From the NCBI RefSeq assembly GCF_013127955.1, contig NZ_CP053435.1, positions 5,084,001 through 5,148,000 on the forward strand: a DNA stretch of 64,000 bases, given 5' to 3'. Position numbers and translations under genes: made by a program. The notes under the pieces were generated by a model. The model was not told the origin of the DNA. It ran no database searches and saw nothing but the letters and a program-made list of their open reading frames with translations. Each line of letters opens with the position of its first letter. Position 1 is the stretch's first letter. Below are positions 16,378 through 24,511 of the stretch, in pieces. The DNA comes from Spirosoma taeanense (GTDB taxonomy: Bacteria; Bacteroidota; Bacteroidia; Cytophagales; Spirosomataceae).

Positions 16378-17642
16378 AACCGTCTGTTTACTTCTTGATT
16401 GGCTGCCTGTGGCTCTTCTTTCTGGGTTGCCGGAAAGAATACGAGGCTCCAGTACCGTATAACTTTGCGAACATACCGGGCTCGGGTCAGTTCACCCCCC
16501 CCGTGCGGCAACTGATTGAAGGCGTCTACCGCGTTACAGATGGTTCTGATCGCTTTGGCGAGCAGGTTGCCCTTAAGTGGACTTATACGCTAAAGGGTAC
16601 CGATACTACTCACTATCTATCCGTATTTACCGGGAAGGACGCGGCTTTCTTTAATCTGGAAGGTAGTCCGCAGTCAGATAGTTTAGTTTTGCTGGGGTAC
16701 TGGCGCAAGCTGATCAATACCGAAACCGGGCGGGTGCGGCTAACCGTAAGCGCCAAACACAATGGGCAACTGCAGCGTTTTCGCAGCGGTCGGCTGACGG
16801 AAGGCGACACGCTCGTAATAAGAGGAGTGTATGGCGAACAGTCGGCAGAGCCAACCAATACGCTGACGTTTACGTACCGGCGGCCCCTCAACCGAAAACC
16901 ATTCGATATTCTGGCGCACCGGAGCGGGGGTCGAACATCCGATCTGCTTTCGGTTTCAGAAAACACCATAGAAATCATCAAGCTGGCTTCCCGGCTGGGC
17001 GCAAATGGCGTAGAAATGGACGTACGATACACGAAAGACGGCGTACCGATTCTTTACCATGATAACCGATTAAACCTCCGACTCATTCAGAAGAATGGTC
17101 TGGACGGGCCGATTGAGACTTATACCTACCAACAACTTTCTACGTTCGTCAGGCTTATCAACGGTGAAAAAATTCCGACGCTGGAAGAAGCCCTGGAAAC
17201 CGTGATCGCAAATACATCTCTGGATTTTGTCTGGCTCGATACGAAATACATTGGGCCTATGGACAAAGTGCAGGCCATCCAGCAGAAATTTCGGCAACGG
17301 GCGCTTCAGGCCGGGCGTAACGTCCAGATTGTGATTGGTTTACCAGGCCCTGAAGCCATTGAGTCGTATCAGTCCTTACCCAACAAAGACAATACGCCTA
17401 TTCTGTGCGAACTGGATACGGCCATTACCCGTGGTTTAAACGCCCGCATCTGGGCTCCCCGCTGGACATTAGGCCCCCAAACCGAGGAAGTGCTGGCGAT
17501 GAAAGCCGAAGGTCGAACCGTATTCGTCTGGACGCTCGACGAACCCCGGTTTATTGAGCAGTTCATCAGCGATGGCCGTTTCGATGGTATTTTATCCAAC
17601 TATTCTTCGGTTGTGGCTTATTATCATTACGCCGGTCAATAA
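16374..17642 (+). CDS. Glycerophosphodiester phosphodiesterase family lipoprotein
   Basis: The 422-residue protein starts at GTG 16374, overlapping the stop of the upstream gene. It has a lipoprotein signal with lipobox LFFLGC. The first 165 or so residues form an unrecognised strand-rich domain. The rest is a GDPD TIM barrel with the catalytic residues in ILAHRSGG, SENTIE, GVEMDVRYTKDG and LYHDNRL, and a late WTLDEPRFIEQ segment. GDPD enzymes hydrolyse glycerophosphodiesters to glycerol-3-phosphate and an alcohol. Coupling to two outer-membrane proteins suggests a role in outer-membrane lipid turnover or uptake; that is inference. Confidence 0.82.
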   Translation: MKPSVYFLIGCLWLFFLGCRKEYEAPVPYNFANIPGSGQFTPPVRQLIEGVYRVTDGSDRFGEQVALKWTYTLKGTDTTHYLSVFTGKDAAFFNLEGSPQSDSLVLLGYWRKLINTETGRVRLTVSAKHNGQLQRFRSGRLTEGDTLVIRGVYGEQSAEPTNTLTFTYRRPLNRKPFDILAHRSGGRTSDLLSVSENTIEIIKLASRLGANGVEMDVRYTKDGVPILYHDNRLNLRLIQKNGLDGPIETYTYQQLSTFVRLINGEKIPTLEEALETVIANTSLDFVWLDTKYIGPMDKVQAIQQKFRQRALQAGRNVQIVIGLPGPEAIESYQSLPNKDNTPILCELDTAITRGLNARIWAPRWTLGPQTEEVLAMKAEGRTVFVWTLDEPRFIEQFISDGRFDGILSNYSSVVAYYHYAGQ

Positions 17643-17646
17643 TTCC

Positions 17647-18297
17647 ATGAATATCTGCTCACAAATTAAAGTTGGATTCGTTATCCTGATGGTGTGTAGC
17701 CGGATAGTGGCCGCACAGTCGAATCGCTCCAACGATTCGACCGTTGCTAAACGGGACCCGTACACCATTGTCGTTACGGTTGGCGGGGGTCTCTCCTACT
17801 ACTCGACCCACCTGGGTGTACCGCCCGGTCTGGAACAGGTCGATGTCAGCCGGTTTGGGGTTCCAGCTACGGTTCGGGCGATGTGGTACCCCGACCACCG
17901 CCTTCGGTTGGGGCTGGAAACGGGCTGGACGACCATGTACTCGTATAGGGCACTGGCAAATGGTCAGCGGTCGCAGGTATATGTATCGGCCATACCCATG
18001 CTGCTTGTGTTTTCGATGCCACTAGCCTGGCTGAGCGGTACCGAGCGTAGCCTGGCCAGACGCTTATCCTTAACGGGCGGCACCGGTGTTTACCGGATTC
18101 AGTCCCGGCTGAACTATGCCGGCATTGTAGATGCCAGACGGTATAGTCTGGGCTGGATGATGGCCGGCGCTTATACACAACCCATTGGCCGCCGGATTCG
18201 AGTGGCCACTGAGTTAAAATGGTATGATGCTACCGCTACGGAAGACGCCGTTTTCGGGCTGCAGCTTCAGGTAGTCTGGCGGGCATTTTCGTGGTAA
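17647..18297 (+). CDS. Outer-membrane beta-barrel-like protein
   Basis: I start it at ATG 17647, 4 bp after the GDPD stop, because that gives a clean signal peptide (MNICSQIKVGFVILMVCSRIVAAQ); upstream in-frame codons would lie inside the GDPD gene. The 216-residue mature protein is strand-rich with repeated amphipathic stretches (YTIVVTVGGGLSYYS, LRLGLETGWTTMYSY, RRIRVATELKWYD) and ends VWRAFSW, an aromatic C-terminus typical of outer-membrane barrels. The family is not recognised. It is the third gene of a coupled operon with the barrel protein at 15637 and the GDPD lipoprotein. Confidence 0.6.
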   Translation: MNICSQIKVGFVILMVCSRIVAAQSNRSNDSTVAKRDPYTIVVTVGGGLSYYSTHLGVPPGLEQVDVSRFGVPATVRAMWYPDHRLRLGLETGWTTMYSYRALANGQRSQVYVSAIPMLLVFSMPLAWLSGTERSLARRLSLTGGTGVYRIQSRLNYAGIVDARRYSLGWMMAGAYTQPIGRRIRVATELKWYDATATEDAVFGLQLQVVWRAFSW

Positions 18298-18315
18298 AGT
18301 CAACGTTAGTGTAGT

Positions 18316-19200
18316 ATGAGTCAGGACGACCAACACCCCAATATTCTGTTTTTAAGCGACACACAGGCCCCCATGTGGGTAGAACGGCTAGTGTTGCGCG
18401 CCCATCAGAACACAAAAGCGACCCAGGCAATCTTTGCCGAAATTATTCGGCGGCAACCATCCGTGCTTTACTGGCTGGGTGATATTGTATCGCTCGGTTT
18501 CCGCAATAATAAATGGCCTATGATTGACCGGTTTCTGGAGAATTGCCGACAGGTCGGAACCGCCGTTTACGCGATCATGGGCAACCATGACGTAATGGGC
18601 CGCCCCCGAAAAGGAGCCCGGAATTTTCAGCAGCGTTTTCCCGAACATAGCCCGACTGGGTATCTGCAAATAACCGACGGCATCGCGGTCATTATGCTGA
18701 ACTCCAATTTTCAGATTATGTCGGCTGCGGATCTGGTTAAGCAGCAGACCTGGTATGAGCAAACGCTGCGGGAGATGGACGACAATCCGGCGATTCGGGT
18801 TATTATCGTTACCTGCCACCATGCTCCTTATTCAAACAGCAAACTGGTTGGCTCCTCTAAACTGGTGCAGCAACGGTTTGTACCCTGTTACATAAAATCC
18901 CAGAAGGCACGACTTTTTATTACGGGCCACTCCCACGCCTTTGAGCGGTATCAGTTTGAAGGCAAGGAGTTTCTGGTTATTGGGGGCGGGGGCGGATTAC
19001 GTCAGCCGCTGAACACCTCGCCTAGCCGCCTGCCGGACATAGCTACGCAGTATAAACCCATGTTCCACTACCTCGCCGTTCGGCGGGAGGGTGATGCGCT
19101 CGAACTTATCTCCTATTGTCTGAAAAGCGATTTTTCGGGCTTCGATATCGGCTATTCCTACGAGATTAACCCAACCCCAGTTAGTGCGCCACAAGTCTGA
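18316..19200 (+). CDS. Metallophosphoesterase
   Basis: This 294-residue calcineurin-like phosphoesterase starts 18 bp after the outer-membrane operon on the same strand. Metal-site motifs appear in order: LSDTQAP (Asp kept, but Gln in place of the usual His), GDIVSLG, MGNHDVMG, VTCHHAPYS and ITGHSHAFERY. It has no signal peptide, so it is likely cytoplasmic. Substrates of the family range from nucleotides to phospholipid headgroups. Proximity to the GDPD lipoprotein hints at phosphodiester metabolism but does not fix the substrate. Confidence 0.85.
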   Translation: MSQDDQHPNILFLSDTQAPMWVERLVLRAHQNTKATQAIFAEIIRRQPSVLYWLGDIVSLGFRNNKWPMIDRFLENCRQVGTAVYAIMGNHDVMGRPRKGARNFQQRFPEHSPTGYLQITDGIAVIMLNSNFQIMSAADLVKQQTWYEQTLREMDDNPAIRVIIVTCHHAPYSNSKLVGSSKLVQQRFVPCYIKSQKARLFITGHSHAFERYQFEGKEFLVIGGGGGLRQPLNTSPSRLPDIATQYKPMFHYLAVRREGDALELISYCLKSDFSGFDIGYSYEINPTPVSAPQV

Positions 19201-19532
19201 TTATTAAAAATTATTTCAGGAGTAAGCGCAGACTGTTAGCATCCGTAACAGTCTGCCAATGACCTGGATCAGATAAACAAATCGGGCCTTAGGAAGCTAT
19301 ATTGGCCGATAAGTTGTGTTTAACAGCAGCGTGCCATACATTTACATAAGACTGAGCATTAATTGCTGAATATAGTTGAATATTAAACTTTTTTTTATTG
19401 TTCACAGTTAGTGGTTAGTAGCTAACAGCGCAGTTAGTATCGAGCTTCTCCTTGCGCTGCTCGTTTCCTTCTCCTTTTATTCATCGCCGACCGATTCTTT
19501 ACCACTGCTTCGGTTTGTTTTAACCCATTACT
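19201..19532. other. 332-bp intergenic region with a hairpin
   Basis: After the phosphoesterase an 11-bp hairpin (19228-19238 with 19246-19256, loop GCATCCG) lacks a T-run but may end the transcript. The rest is AT-rich with an A/T tract near 19385-19400. It presumably holds the promoter of the HxlR gene, but I see no convincing TAnnTTTG element and no coding frame. Confidence 0.5.
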
Positions 19533-19889
19533 GTGGCAAGGAACAAACCAAACGACGAGAGCTATAGCTCTGAGCAACCGCTCATCAATAGGGCCATAGA
19601 AATACTCTACGGCAAGTGGCGCTTACCAATCATCCTTTTACTGGGTCAGAAGACGCTTCGCTACACAGAATTAAAAGACCAGCTCCCCTCCGTTAGCGAT
19701 AGAGTATTGGCCAAAGACCTGAGGGCATTGACAACATTGGGCGTGGTCCAGCGTAAGGTGTACGCTGAGGTCCCACCTCGGGTAGAGTACACCCTTACCG
19801 AACGCGGGCGGCTTGCCCTACCCATTTTTATCCAACTAAAAGAAATCGGCCGGATTTTTTCGACTTCGTCCGACGATCATTTCAATTAA
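19533..19889 (+). CDS. HxlR-family winged-helix regulator
   Basis: This 118-residue transcription regulator starts at GTG 19533. The HxlR core is clear: INRAIEILYGKWRLPIILLL, LRYTELKDQLPSVSDRVLAKDLRALTTLGVVQRKVY and PPRVEYTLTERG (each quoted piece is part of one winged-helix domain, residues about 18-100). The N-terminal Cys found in redox-sensing HxlR proteins is absent. It lies 7 bp upstream of a fatty-acid desaturase gene on the same strand, so it probably controls this lipid-modification cluster. The inducing signal is unknown. Confidence 0.88.
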   Translation: MARNKPNDESYSSEQPLINRAIEILYGKWRLPIILLLGQKTLRYTELKDQLPSVSDRVLAKDLRALTTLGVVQRKVYAEVPPRVEYTLTERGRLALPIFIQLKEIGRIFSTSSDDHFN

Positions 19890-19896
19890 GCAACCG

Positions 19897-20991
19897 ATGG
19901 TTTCAACAGTGAAGTTTACCAACACCGGGCGATCCCAGTTCTTCTCGACTGTCCGCAAACGTGTAGATACGTATTTTACGGAAAACAATGTTTCCCCGAA
20001 TGCAAACGGGGCTATGTGGACGAAAGCTATTTTTTTCCTGACAGGCTATGGCCTGCTATACGGCCTGATTTTATCGAATCAGTTTGGTGGATGGGCTATG
20101 CTGGGCATGGCAATGCTGCTGGGAACATTTGCGGCCTTCATTGGCTTTAACGTTGCGCACGACGCCGTGCACGGAGCATTCTCCCGCCACGGCTGGGTTA
20201 ACCGGCTGCTTGGTTACAGCTTTTACCTGCTGGGCGCCAGTCCTTACGTTTGGCGAATTATGCACAACGTGGTTCATCATACGTATACCAACATTCCTGG
20301 TCATGACGAGGATATCGACGTAGCGCCGGGGCTTATCCGGCTCGATCCGGCTGATGAGGTTCGCCCCTGGCAAAAATATCAGCATCTGTATGCGTTTCCG
20401 CTTTACGGGCTGACATCGCTGGCCTGGGTGTTCCGGAAAGATTTCCTGAAGATGTTCAAGGATAAAATCGGTCAGTACGATACAACCCATGAGACCCATG
20501 AGTACGTGACCCTGTTCGTTACAAAAGCCGTTTACTATCTGTTGTTTCTGGCGCTTCCGTTGCTCGTGCTTGACGTTGCTTGGTGGCAGGTGCTAATTGG
20601 CTTTGTGGCCATGCACATTGTTGAAGGACTAGTGTTGGGGCTGGTATTTCAGCTGGCGCACGTGGTAGAAGGAACCTCGTTCCCGCTGCCAACGCCTAAT
20701 GGTAATATTGAGGAAGCCTGGGCAATCCACCAATTGCGGACTACGGCCAATTTCGCGCCCCGCAGCGCTATTGCGGCTTTCTTTTGTGGCGGGTTAAACC
20801 GGCAAATTGAACATCATCTGTTCCCCAAGATCTGCCATATTCATTACCCGGCCATTACGGCTATTGTGAAACAGACCGCGCACGAGCACAATCTGCCTTA
20901 CCTGGAAAGTCCTACGTTTTCTTCGGCGCTGGTTTCGCATTACCGATTCCTAAAACAAATGGGTCAAACGCCATCCACCCGTCTGACGTAG
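19897..20991 (+). CDS. Fatty-acid desaturase (front-end / acyl-CoA type)
   Basis: This 364-residue membrane di-iron enzyme should introduce a double bond into acyl chains. All three His boxes are present: HDAVH, HNVVHH and QIEHHLFP, with the Gln in the third box that marks the delta-5/6 (linoleoyl-CoA-type) group. Hydrophobic stretches lie around residues 45-85 and 205-255. No cytochrome b5 domain is fused. It begins 7 bp after the HxlR gene and is followed 27 bp later by a CFA-synthase-like methyltransferase, so the cluster modifies membrane acyl chains. The regiospecificity cannot be read from sequence. Confidence 0.88.
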   Translation: MVSTVKFTNTGRSQFFSTVRKRVDTYFTENNVSPNANGAMWTKAIFFLTGYGLLYGLILSNQFGGWAMLGMAMLLGTFAAFIGFNVAHDAVHGAFSRHGWVNRLLGYSFYLLGASPYVWRIMHNVVHHTYTNIPGHDEDIDVAPGLIRLDPADEVRPWQKYQHLYAFPLYGLTSLAWVFRKDFLKMFKDKIGQYDTTHETHEYVTLFVTKAVYYLLFLALPLLVLDVAWWQVLIGFVAMHIVEGLVLGLVFQLAHVVEGTSFPLPTPNGNIEEAWAIHQLRTTANFAPRSAIAAFFCGGLNRQIEHHLFPKICHIHYPAITAIVKQTAHEHNLPYLESPTFSSALVSHYRFLKQMGQTPSTRLT

Positions 20992-21018
20992 ACTGTTAAT
21001 CATCAACTCCTTTCGCTC

Positions 21019-21921
21019 ATGGCCTCTCAAAAAGATCTTGACTTTACGTATTCGACGATCGATAAAATCTTTCGGTTGAGCATGGGCGAAACCGGCGATT
21101 ATAGTGGTGCTATGTATAACGGTGATTTCTCACTGACACTCGAAGAGGCTCAGCGGCAGAAACACCAATTTATAGCGGACAGCCTGTCTATTGGTCCTGG
21201 CTCAAAGGTGCTCGATATGGGCTGTGGCTGGGGACCCTTTCTGACTTACATAAAAGGTCGGGGTGCCGACGGCCGGGGCGTTACGTTATCGCAGGGGCAG
21301 GCAGCGGCCTGCCAGCGCAACGGTCTGCGTGTGGATGTAAAAGACTGCCGCACCATCCGGCCCACCGATTACGGTCGGTTTGATGCGATCACCTGCATTG
21401 GCGGCATGGAGCACTTCTGTTCGATTGAACAATGGCAGGCAGGCCAGCAGGATGCCGTTTACGCTGATTTCTTTCAGCATGTAGCGGATTTACTGCCCGT
21501 GGGCGGCCGGTTTTATATGCAGACGATGGTGTTCAGCAAGAACATGCCGCCCTTCGAGCGTATTCGGCTGGATGCTGACCCGGACTCCGACGCTTATTAT
21601 ATGGCCCTAATGGTAGCGGAGTTTCCGGGATCCTGGCTACCTTACGGCCCTGAGCAGGTCATTCGCAATGCCGAGCCAAAGTTTAAGCTTATTTCGAAAA
21701 GCAGCGGACGGCTCGACTACATTGAAACCATTGGGCAGTGGCGCAAGCGCTTTCGAGCGTTCAGCCTGGAAAAGTACCTGACTTATGCCTCGCTTCTGCC
21801 CCAGTTACTAATCAATCCCGCTTTTCGGGGCCTGATTGCCACTTTCCGTAAAAGTCCGAACCGTGTCTGTTTCGAGCGCGAATTAATGGATCACTACCGG
21901 CTTGTGTTCGAGAAAGTGTAA
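21019..21921 (+). CDS. CFA-synthase-like SAM-dependent methyltransferase
   Basis: The 300-residue protein belongs to the class I methyltransferases near cyclopropane-fatty-acyl-phospholipid synthase. SAM motif I is VLDMGCGWGPF at residues about 62-72, and GVTLSQGQ is the CFA-type motif II (compare GVTLSxEQ). It is shorter than typical CFA synthase (about 380 aa) because the N-terminal extension is missing. It may methylate or cyclopropanate unsaturated acyl chains, possibly the products of the adjacent desaturase; that link is inference from gene order. A small frame and another gene follow on the same strand. Confidence 0.8.
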   Translation: MASQKDLDFTYSTIDKIFRLSMGETGDYSGAMYNGDFSLTLEEAQRQKHQFIADSLSIGPGSKVLDMGCGWGPFLTYIKGRGADGRGVTLSQGQAAACQRNGLRVDVKDCRTIRPTDYGRFDAITCIGGMEHFCSIEQWQAGQQDAVYADFFQHVADLLPVGGRFYMQTMVFSKNMPPFERIRLDADPDSDAYYMALMVAEFPGSWLPYGPEQVIRNAEPKFKLISKSSGRLDYIETIGQWRKRFRAFSLEKYLTYASLLPQLLINPAFRGLIATFRKSPNRVCFERELMDHYRLVFEKV

Positions 21922-21953
21922 ACCGGAACCGTTTTAACCGAATACCTGATGCC

Positions 21954-22154
21954 ATGAAAACGATCATGAATTTTATTTCGAAGATTACAGTGGCATTCCG
22001 GGCCGCTAACATTGGCGCTTATTTCGCACCTATGTTTCGACCCATGATTCTCGAACAGGAACGGCTGCGGCCAATCCGGATTGGGGTAAAAAATCAAAAA
22101 ATCAATCAGTTAAACACAAGGCCAAACGGGGCGGAACGTCTCACCAGATTATGA
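21954..22154 (+). CDS. Small basic hypothetical protein
   Basis: A 66-codon frame begins at ATG 21954, 32 bp after the methyltransferase stop, and ends in TGA overlapping the ATG of the next gene (ATGA at 22151). The product starts MKTIMNFISKITVAFRAAN and is basic, with a mildly hydrophobic N-terminus. No family is recognised. The stop-start overlap and its place inside a same-strand run favour a real gene, but the composition is not decisive. Confidence 0.42.
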   Translation: MKTIMNFISKITVAFRAANIGAYFAPMFRPMILEQERLRPIRIGVKNQKINQLNTRPNGAERLTRL

Positions 22155-22630
22155 CCACGCCCATCAGCAGCCAGCGCCAGAGTCAGCTCCATCAGTTAAT
22201 CGGGTCGCCCATTTTTGATCGAAATCGCCCGGACGACGGTGCCTGCGAGCAGACATTCGCGGAGTTAATCCGCCTGGTCGACGATCTGCTGCATCAGTCC
22301 GAAAAAGCCGGTCATCGAGTCGATTTCACAAACGGAGTGGGGGTGCATGGTAAAATACAGGACATTACGTCGCTGGTCGAGAGCATACGCCGGAGTGTTA
22401 TTCCCCAGACGGGGCTTCCTGCTCATTTCGCTCCCGGCCAGTTTAACTGCTATTACGATGCCGGCAACGGCTATTTTGCCAATGGCGTTTTCTTTAGTGC
22501 CGATTACGACGCCGACGTAGCCTTTTTTGTGGATGAGCAGCGAATTTATTTGCGTCATCACATCGAACGGGCCGTGCAGGAGGCCGAGCAGCATCTGCTC
22601 AAACCGACTACCCCAACAACTCGGTTGTAA
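22151..22630 (+). CDS. Hypothetical protein
   Basis: The 159-residue protein is unrecognised. It has a helical N-terminal half (QRQSQLHQLIGSP, FAELIRLVDDLLHQ) and a strand-rich middle (FNCYYDAGNGYFANGVFFSADY), and no signal peptide or membrane segment. It starts within the ATGA overlap of the preceding 66-codon frame, so it is probably the last gene of the HxlR-desaturase cluster. It is convergent with the lipoprotein gene at 22651, only 20 bp away. Function is unknown. Confidence 0.6.
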   Translation: MTTPISSQRQSQLHQLIGSPIFDRNRPDDGACEQTFAELIRLVDDLLHQSEKAGHRVDFTNGVGVHGKIQDITSLVESIRRSVIPQTGLPAHFAPGQFNCYYDAGNGYFANGVFFSADYDADVAFFVDEQRIYLRHHIERAVQEAEQHLLKPTTPTTRL

Positions 22631-22650
22631 TCGTTTCATTGAGTTGGCTT

Positions 22651-23439
22651 CTATTGTTCTTCCACTGTTCCCGCCCCCAATTCCGTAAACAGGGTTTGCC
22701 AGTACTGCGTTACGGTGGGGTTGTTTTGCTTTACCGATGCGTTCGGTTCAAAAGGTAAAATCATCGTAATCTCCGGGCTGCCAATTGGGTAGCGTTTAAG
22801 CTGTTCGGCATCGGCTTTCGCCCATTCATCGGCCTGCGCGTTGTCTTTGGGCGGCTTTACCTGAAAATCGCGTCGATTTGCTCCCTTTACGCTTTCGATC
22901 ATGTCGCTCAGGTAATATACTTTTACCGTCGCGCCCGACTCGTTGGCTTTGGCAATTACGGGCAGGCTGGCCCAGATGTCGGTTTCCCGATTCGACGAGC
23001 CCGTATTCTGCTTCACCAACTGCTGCTGCACCCGCTGCCGGATCTGGGCTTTCTCGCGGGTCAGCATCAGTCCAAACTCAGTTTCGGCCGCTTCGCGGTC
23101 GGTGGGGCTGGCCGCGCTGACATCTTCCATCTCCGTACGGGTCGTCAGGTTCAGAACGCGAGCTTTAGCCGTGTTTTCATGAATGAAATAAACCGCCAGC
23201 TGATCGCCTTTCTGCCGGATGTTCTGTTCAATAATGTCGGTCAGCGCCTGTTGATACTTCTGGGCTACGAACGCGTTATTTACGTTAACACTGCGGGTTT
23301 TGTCTAGAAAGATCAGCGTATAAATCGGTTCACTGACAGCCGTTCGGGTCTTGTCTCCATCGCTGGAACAGGCCAGCATCGTAATCAGAAAAAAGCCGAG
23401 CACAGCCCGGCTAATCGTGTGCATACAGTTCATAAACAA
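22651..23439 (-). CDS. Lipoprotein with von Willebrand factor A-like domain
   Basis: The 262-residue protein has a lipoprotein signal (AVLGFFLITMLAC, lipobox MLAC). The mature part starts with a strand followed by FLDKTRSVN, which looks like the DxSxS metal site of vWA domains with Thr/Arg substitutions. Later strands (QLAVYFIHE, VKVYYLSDMIES) fit the same fold. The C-terminal part holds a long helix and a WQTLFTELGA end. It is tandem with the gene at 23451 (11 bp gap) and is probably co-transcribed with it. A role in surface binding or stress sensing is possible but not shown. Confidence 0.6.
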   Translation of the reverse strand: MFMNCMHTISRAVLGFFLITMLACSSDGDKTRTAVSEPIYTLIFLDKTRSVNVNNAFVAQKYQQALTDIIEQNIRQKGDQLAVYFIHENTAKARVLNLTTRTEMEDVSAASPTDREAAETEFGLMLTREKAQIRQRVQQQLVKQNTGSSNRETDIWASLPVIAKANESGATVKVYYLSDMIESVKGANRRDFQVKPPKDNAQADEWAKADAEQLKRYPIGSPEITMILPFEPNASVKQNNPTVTQYWQTLFTELGAGTVEEQ

Positions 23440-23450
23440 ATCGCCGACGT

Positions 23451-24404
23451 TTATCGGCCCGATAGTAACGCCTTCCGTAACGTGCTGTCGGCGGGGGCGT
23501 TATGATTCCAGTAATCAGATTGTAGGGTCGTCTTTAAAACGGCGCGTGAGGTCAGAACGTTGTCTTTGCTCTTATAGGTTTCTTCCCAGCCGACGATTTT
23601 ATGCGGGAACTGGCCTTCGAACACGATCATCAGCGTTCGGTCGTCGGTTGGGTACTGAATCCGGTAAGCTTTCAGGAACTTGCCCGGATACAGAACACCC
23701 TTGTACGTATCCAACTTCGTCTGAGCCAGCAGGGGTTCGAGCTGTTTATGCCGTAACCGGGCTGCCATAGTGCCGGGAATGAGTTGTATCTCACCGACGG
23801 GTAACTTGTCCGGATCAAGCCGTATACGATTCCAGAGTTCATCTTCAAGCCAGGTTTTTGCCACCGAATACGCTTCGTTAACTTCTTTTTCGAAATACGA
23901 TTTACCGGCAACCTGATACCCGTTGTTTTGATAGTTGAGCTGAATATAGCTGTGTCCGCACCACTCCTGCCCCGACGTGCTGACTTTAAGCGTATTCGGA
24001 AAGGCCGGGTTATGGATGGGCGTAAAGACAGATGTAAACAAGGAATAATCGTAAATGCCCGTTGCAAACTTCCTGATCATGTTAGTCTTCAGCACAGGTA
24101 TCGCCTTATCGCGGCTGTCGGCCGTTTCGGATTTTACCTGCTTATCGGTTCGAAAATCTTCGGTCACAAAAATCAGCACAGCTTCGCCCGGATTGAGTAC
24201 ACCATACTGTGCCTGTTCGAGCCGGTAGCTGCTGAGTTCAGCTTTCCCGGCAAACCAATAGGCCGCAAACTGGACCGGGGCTGGCTCGGCGGGGCTGGCT
24301 ACGTTGGACTTCTGCTGAAATACCGTTGCCTTCATAGCAAAGGCGAACACTACAGCCAGCGCCAGAATAATGAGCAGAAAATTTTTCGTGATTATTTGCT
24401 TCAT
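23451..24404 (-). CDS. Conserved exported or membrane-anchored protein of unknown function
   Basis: I start at ATG 24404 (317 aa), since the first residues then form an N-terminal hydrophobic segment (KNFLLIILALAVVFAFAM). The earlier in-frame start at 24428 adds eight residues. The mature part has distinctive motifs AYWFAGKAELSSYRLEQ, VLIFVTEDFRTDKQVK and SGQEWCGHSYIQL, which I recall from Bacteroidota proteins often mislabelled as Maf septum inhibitors; no Maf nucleotide-pyrophosphatase motif is present. It precedes the vWA-like lipoprotein gene and is probably co-expressed with it. Function is unknown. Confidence 0.7.
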   Translation of the reverse strand: MKQIITKNFLLIILALAVVFAFAMKATVFQQKSNVASPAEPAPVQFAAYWFAGKAELSSYRLEQAQYGVLNPGEAVLIFVTEDFRTDKQVKSETADSRDKAIPVLKTNMIRKFATGIYDYSLFTSVFTPIHNPAFPNTLKVSTSGQEWCGHSYIQLNYQNNGYQVAGKSYFEKEVNEAYSVAKTWLEDELWNRIRLDPDKLPVGEIQLIPGTMAARLRHKQLEPLLAQTKLDTYKGVLYPGKFLKAYRIQYPTDDRTLMIVFEGQFPHKIVGWEETYKSKDNVLTSRAVLKTTLQSDYWNHNAPADSTLRKALLSGR

Positions 24405-24511
24405 AGCTAAATCAGGGTGTAGCGCCAACAGACGTGACCCGTTCCATTTGATGCAAAAGTCTGGTAGTTTAGCTTATCTTACAACTGTTTACCCAACCAG
24501 CCTTAGCACAC

